Origin: ANME-2 cluster archaeon
GTDB lineage: Archaea; Halobacteriota; Methanosarcinia; Methanosarcinales; Methanocomedenaceae
Direction of reading: 5' to 3'
Assembly: GCA_019429385.1 (NCBI GenBank)
Contig: JAHYIS010000005.1
Span: forward strand, 1 to 64,000
Length of the DNA: 64,000 bases
The stretch's first letter is position 1, and every line of letters begins with the position of its first letter. The notes below the pieces were generated by a model. It had not been told where the DNA came from. It saw nothing but the letters and a program-made list of their open reading frames with translations, and searched no databases. The position numbers were made by a program, and so were the translations under genes. This document shows, in pieces, positions 12,601 through 18,600 of the stretch.

Positions 12601-15600
12601 TACGTATCACGGTCCGACTGCTGACTGGAACTGTGTAAAATGCCATCCTACCGAAGTGTTACCTTCAGAATGTCCCGACTGCCACAACAGTGCGAACAAC
12701 AAGGGTGCCAGTATCCTTACATCAGAATATGGTGCAGATGTTCATGCCGGTATCAACAGGGATGTGGCACTTGGCAAATCTGCAACTTCAACAGACGGCG
12801 GTGACCCTGCTCTGGCAGTTGATGGTAATGAGTTGACTTCGTGGACTCCTGATAATGTTGCAAGCCAGGTCATTGAGGTCGATATGGCTAGTCTTTACCC
12901 TGTAGATGCTATCCGTCTCGCTATGGCGAACTATAAAGCTACCTATACCATTGAAGGATGGGATAGTACCCAGTGGATAACACTGGTATCCTCTACCACT
13001 TATTCAAACTACGGCAATGATAAGACCTTTACCTTTGCGCAGCAGAATATCAGCAAAGTGAAAGTTACCGCAAGTGCATGGAACAGGGTCCCATCTGGTT
13101 CCCTTTGTTATGGTTCAAATGCGGCAACAGTAACCCAGCAACCACTGATCACATCAATTAATGTCTTCATGCCCAATGACCTGCCCATAACAGCAGCCAA
13201 TCCCACTTCACACGATGCCTGCAAGGTCTGCCATGGCGGCGATATCCCGGCCAATGTCCAGCCCACCATTCCGGAGTGTACCGACTGCCATCCTGAATCC
13301 TCGGGGTCAGGTATGCAGGTCATGCCCTCGAACATGAGCAATGTCGACAGGCAGCTTGAGAATTATGAGGATGTATCAGACATCTCAGTGTATTCTGCTC
13401 CCGGAGTACTGCCATCCACATCCACGTTCACCGCATCGACCGACCAGACCCATGAAGGCAGCAGGTCAGGAAAACTCTATTATTCCATGGCACCGGGTGT
13501 GGGCAGGATAAATGTTGACCGTTCCAACCTTGATTTTACCAATGCCACCAGTATCAGGTTCTGGCTGTATGGCAATCCTGTTGATGATAATACCACCTTC
13601 AGGGTAAGCGTACGGAATAACAAGTCAGGGAAATGGCACTATTATCCCGCACAGAACCTGAACTGGTCTGGCTGGAGCCTGGTGGATATACCCATCACTT
13701 CCCTGAGCGAACTTGATATTCTCTATATCACCCATGCCGATATGCTCAGGATACAATTCGAAAGTAGAAAAGCGGATACCGGTACCATCTATATCGATGA
13801 CCTGCATGTGGAGAGCAAAGGTACCCATACCCAGTACCAGGAAATAAAATGCGGAACATGTCATGGTGTATTGCATGATATTCGACCATCTCCTTCGTGC
13901 AATGAGTGTCACCAGACCCAGACACATGGCAATACGACCGAAACGGTATCCACGTGTGTGGAATGTCATTCTATGGAGAACGGCAGGTTGGTGGTGCGCA
14001 ATATCGACCATGGGAACAATACGACGCTTGTTGAGATACCCATGGACGGTGCAAAGATATCGGATTGCAGCGTGTGCCACAGCATGGCCGAACCGCACGA
14101 TAAGCAGTGGAACTATGTATGTATGGACTGTCACCGTGACAGCGAACACGGTCAGGTAGATGAGACCTATACCGACTATGAAAAAGCATCTACATGCCTG
14201 AAATGCCACAATGACCCGCATGACCTCCAGAACGAACTGACAGCGAAGGGAGGATGCAACGCATGTCATACGCACCGTATCCATGGCCAGAACAGTCTCA
14301 CGTCCACGTATAATGAATCCATCCACCTGGACTGCCTGCGGTGTCATGGCTATCCTGTAAATGATTCTGAGCCTCTTCCCATGGGTCTTGGTCATCCCGG
14401 CGAGATACATATCTCCCAGACCTACGGCCTGACTGCTCCTGAATGCATGTTCTGCCATGAGAATGCCACGAACTCGTATGAATTACATACCGGACTACCT
14501 GTGGATAGGGAAGATACTACGCTGGTCGAATCTATCCAGAATGAGAGTATCTGTATCACCTGCCATGACCCGGTACCATCCTTTAGCAACACCAGCCTGG
14601 AAGCCAGGGATGAGTTGTTGCTTGAACCCCATGCCACCCAGGTGGCAGGTCATGGGAATGTTAGCTGTTTCGTCTGTCACGGGCACAGTCCGGCACAGTT
14701 GACCCTGAATTTCGGTACGGATTGTGTGGGCTGCCATATTAATGCCGCAGTGGCTCCGGTCAATTCCACGAACGGCACCGATATCCCGCCGCCACAGGTA
14801 TTGGGGCACGGGAACACGGAATGTTCACAGTGTCACGGGCATACGAATTCACAGCTTACCTTTGTTGGTTCAACAGCAACGGAATGTATGGAATGCCATG
14901 AGAATGCATCGGCTGAAGTTACATTATTAGAATACATGGACCCCGTATCCAATGGTACTGTACCCTTAAACCAGAACGGTAATGTATGGACAGTCACTCC
15001 TCCGCAGGTTGTGGGTCATGGCAATGTTACCTGTCTCGAGTGTCATACTCATGCTCCCAGCGATTTCAGCAATGTCGAGGATTTCCTGGGTCCCGATTGC
15101 ACGATATGCCACATGAATAACAGCAGGAATGTATCATTGATCAATAATACGATACCGAAGAACAGTAATACAGAAGTGATAGATAGCTCAGGTGAATCTC
15201 TTATTGTCATATCACCTTTCGTGCTGGGTCATGGTAATGCTTCATGTGCTGAATGTCATGGACATACGAATTCCAATCTCACCTTCCTGGGTAGTACGAT
15301 CAGCTCCTGTATTGACTGTCATGAAAATGCTTCAAAGCTGACATTGCTTCTGGAAGATACCATGCCTGCATCCCATACTACGACGATCATCAATGGAACA
15401 TCCAACCCCAAGATAGTCAATCCACCACAGGTGGATGGGCATGGTAATGTGAGTTGCTTTGTATGTCATGACCATGCACCCAGTGATTTTACGAACCAGA
15501 CCTCCTATGAACTTATCGGCGGTAACTGCAGTTCATGCCACAAGAATGCCAGTACGCTAACTCCATTGATCAACTATACCATCCCCACACACCCCAGGAC

Positions 15601-18600
15601 CAACTGGACCAATGAACCAAACAATACACCGCCACTGGTCACACCTCCACAGGTTGTGGGTCATGGCAGGGATAATGAAGTTGATTGTTTTGTCTGCCAC
15701 GGTCATACCAATTCCAGGCTCTCATTCCCTGGTACCTGTACTGAATGCCATGAGAACCAGACCATGTATGATGTACTTAATACCACCTACGGGTACGAAC
15801 CGCCCCAGGTTGCAGGTCATGGTAATGCTTCATGTGACGACTGTCACGGGCATGATACTCCTGACCTCACCTTCAAGGGAACTGCTGATGATGATTGCCT
15901 GGACTGCCATATCAACGCCAGTACTGATAGCATCAATAATACCTGGACTTTGATCAACAATACCATACCTCAATCAGGTAACACGGTTGTTGTAAACAAT
16001 TCAAGCAGTCAATGGGTCGTTAACCCGCCCCAGGTTTTAGGTCACGGTAACACAAGCTGTATCTATTGCCATGGTCATGCTCCGGCAGAATATTACATTG
16101 ATACTGCCACTATCATTGGTACCGACTGCTATAGCTGTCATATCAACGCATCTGCACAACCCATCCCACTGCGCAATAACACCATACCCAACTCGGACCA
16201 GACCAGCTGGACCAATGAACCGAACCAGACCCCTGCCATGGTTATCGCACCCCAGGTACTGGCACACGGTAACGATACGAACCATGATGGTGTGGCTAAT
16301 TCTTCTGACTGTTACGTGTGCCACGGCCATACCAATTCTGAACTTACCTTCAAAAGCGATTGTTACCTTTGTCACAGTGGAAGACAACACGGGTCGTCAG
16401 ATAATCCCATGACAGGCCAAAAAGGATTGCAATGCTGGGCCTGTCATACCCATGATAACATGAACAGGACGTATCTGGGTATTAACTCGCCTGATGACTG
16501 TAACCTTTGTCATCTTAATGTCACACAGGCAAATGTCATAAACGAAACATATTCCCTCTATCCTCCCCAGATATTTGGCCACCAGGACAGGCATAACAGC
16601 TCAGCGTACCTGAACTGCGATTACTGCCATGAGCATATTCCATCTGCTATAAAGAAATTGACTGCCCGTGGCTGGGAGGAATCTGAATGCCGTGACTGTC
16701 ATATTGAAGGCAATAATAAGACGGTAACCTGGACGCCGCCCACACCCATCAATGAAGTACCTGCCGATTGGGGTCATGCCCAGATGCATTGTAAGGATTG
16801 TCACGGTCATACCCCGTCCGGAATGGATTATGTGGGCATTGAACAGTGCGATGATTGTCATGTAACGGTCCATTCTGATATGGACGGTTATGATACCGGG
16901 GACAATTCATCATGGGATGATACCTGTTATACCTGCCACATTGAGGTGAATGGTACCAATAAAACTGATTCCACTCGATTCGATCTAGCACATAATGGAG
17001 ATTCCAACTGTACGGTCTGCCATGTTGAACCGAATGGAACACTTGAACTGATATCAGACTGGAATACCAACTATAAGTGCAAGGTCTGTCATACAGGTTC
17101 AAACCCTGATACAAATAATACTCTTATCGAAAACAGTACCTGGTATGCATCACAGATCGCTGTAAATGCCTCAGATACGCATGGAAATTCCACGTATATG
17201 GTCCAGTGTACGTCCTGCCATAGTTCACACAGGAGAGCAGATACGTCTAATGACTATAACTGTACAACCCTGTGCCATGCGGCTCAGGCAAATACAACCA
17301 CCCTTTGCGAATCCACATGCCATTCTGATGGAGTGACAGAAGTTGTGGAAGATTGCGACTATTGCCATAACAATGCCACGCCGCCAGAACCTACGGTACA
17401 GATTTCAGATATGCACTCCTCCAGTTTCGAGGCGAACAATACCACCAGCCACCATAACTGCACCTGGTGTCATTACAACCTGAACAACTACACGCCTGCC
17501 ATAAAATCCGTGAATGGCACTGATATCCCCATCTACCCGAACATCCACAACATCTATGTTCCCACTACCTGCACTGAATGTCATCCGACACCTATTGCCA
17601 CCCACCCCATCCTGGGAAGTAACTATGATACCATGACCCTGGACAGCTGTCTCGGCTGTCATGGAACATCCCACTCCATTATTCGTGAAGGCGGCGGTCC
17701 TGACTGTCTGTCTTCCACCTGCCACGCAAACAACACCAAACCGGTGAATGTCACCGAATTTGAAGCAGGACCCCACAGCACATTGAACAGTGGTGCTGTC
17801 AACTCCTCGCCTCTATCCCATGAATCGGAGAAAGCTTGCTGGTTGTGTCACGGCAACGGGAGCGAACCCGGCACACATCTCACCAACATGAGCAAGGTAA
17901 AGTCGTGTGACGATGAAACCTATTGCCACGGTAACGCGAGCCTCAGCATCAATGTGATATCACACACTTCTACTGCTGACACCAAATATGTGAGAACCAG
18001 TGCCAGTATCACCTGTGTGTTCTGCCATAATCGTACCGGTGTCTCTGTTTACAACCAGGGTGATACCACGCTTGCCCAATCAGCCAACATGTCCAACATG
18101 CCTGCCGGTGCAAGAGTGACGGCCCATTATATCAAGAACCTTACCAATACCGCAACAGACGAGCATAATATCATTGATACCGTGGGCTGGGCCGGTGGAA
18201 GCCAGGGATGCGTGTACTGTCACCGTACTAATAGCGGTGCAATCTTCAATGCCACCAATATCTCGCAATTGAGCAGCCATGATGCAATGGGTAACAACTG
18301 CTATAGCTGTCATATTGTTGGGACGACCACACTGCATGATATCGGTGTTATCAATGCTTCCCAGGGTGGTCCTGACTGTGTGGGTTGCCATGGAAGCGGT
18401 GCAGCTCTCGAAGATGTGAATACCACTGTCTTCAATTCCAGTATTCATGCCGGTTTGAACAGCGGTGCAGCCAATGTTACACCGGTGAACGAGCTCAGCA
18501 AGGCATGCTGGGCCTGTCACGGCAATGGTTCAGAACCGAGTGGTCATCCAAACCAGACCGTTGGCGGCAGCAACCCAGCCAATGTGACCTATCCACTGAA

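Noticed and set aside
13625-14458. 277-codon open frame on the minus strand inside the cytochrome gene
   Set aside because: It is antisense to the haem region, where biased Cys/His/Asn/Thr codons leave the opposite strand open. There is no ribosome site or recognisable domain.
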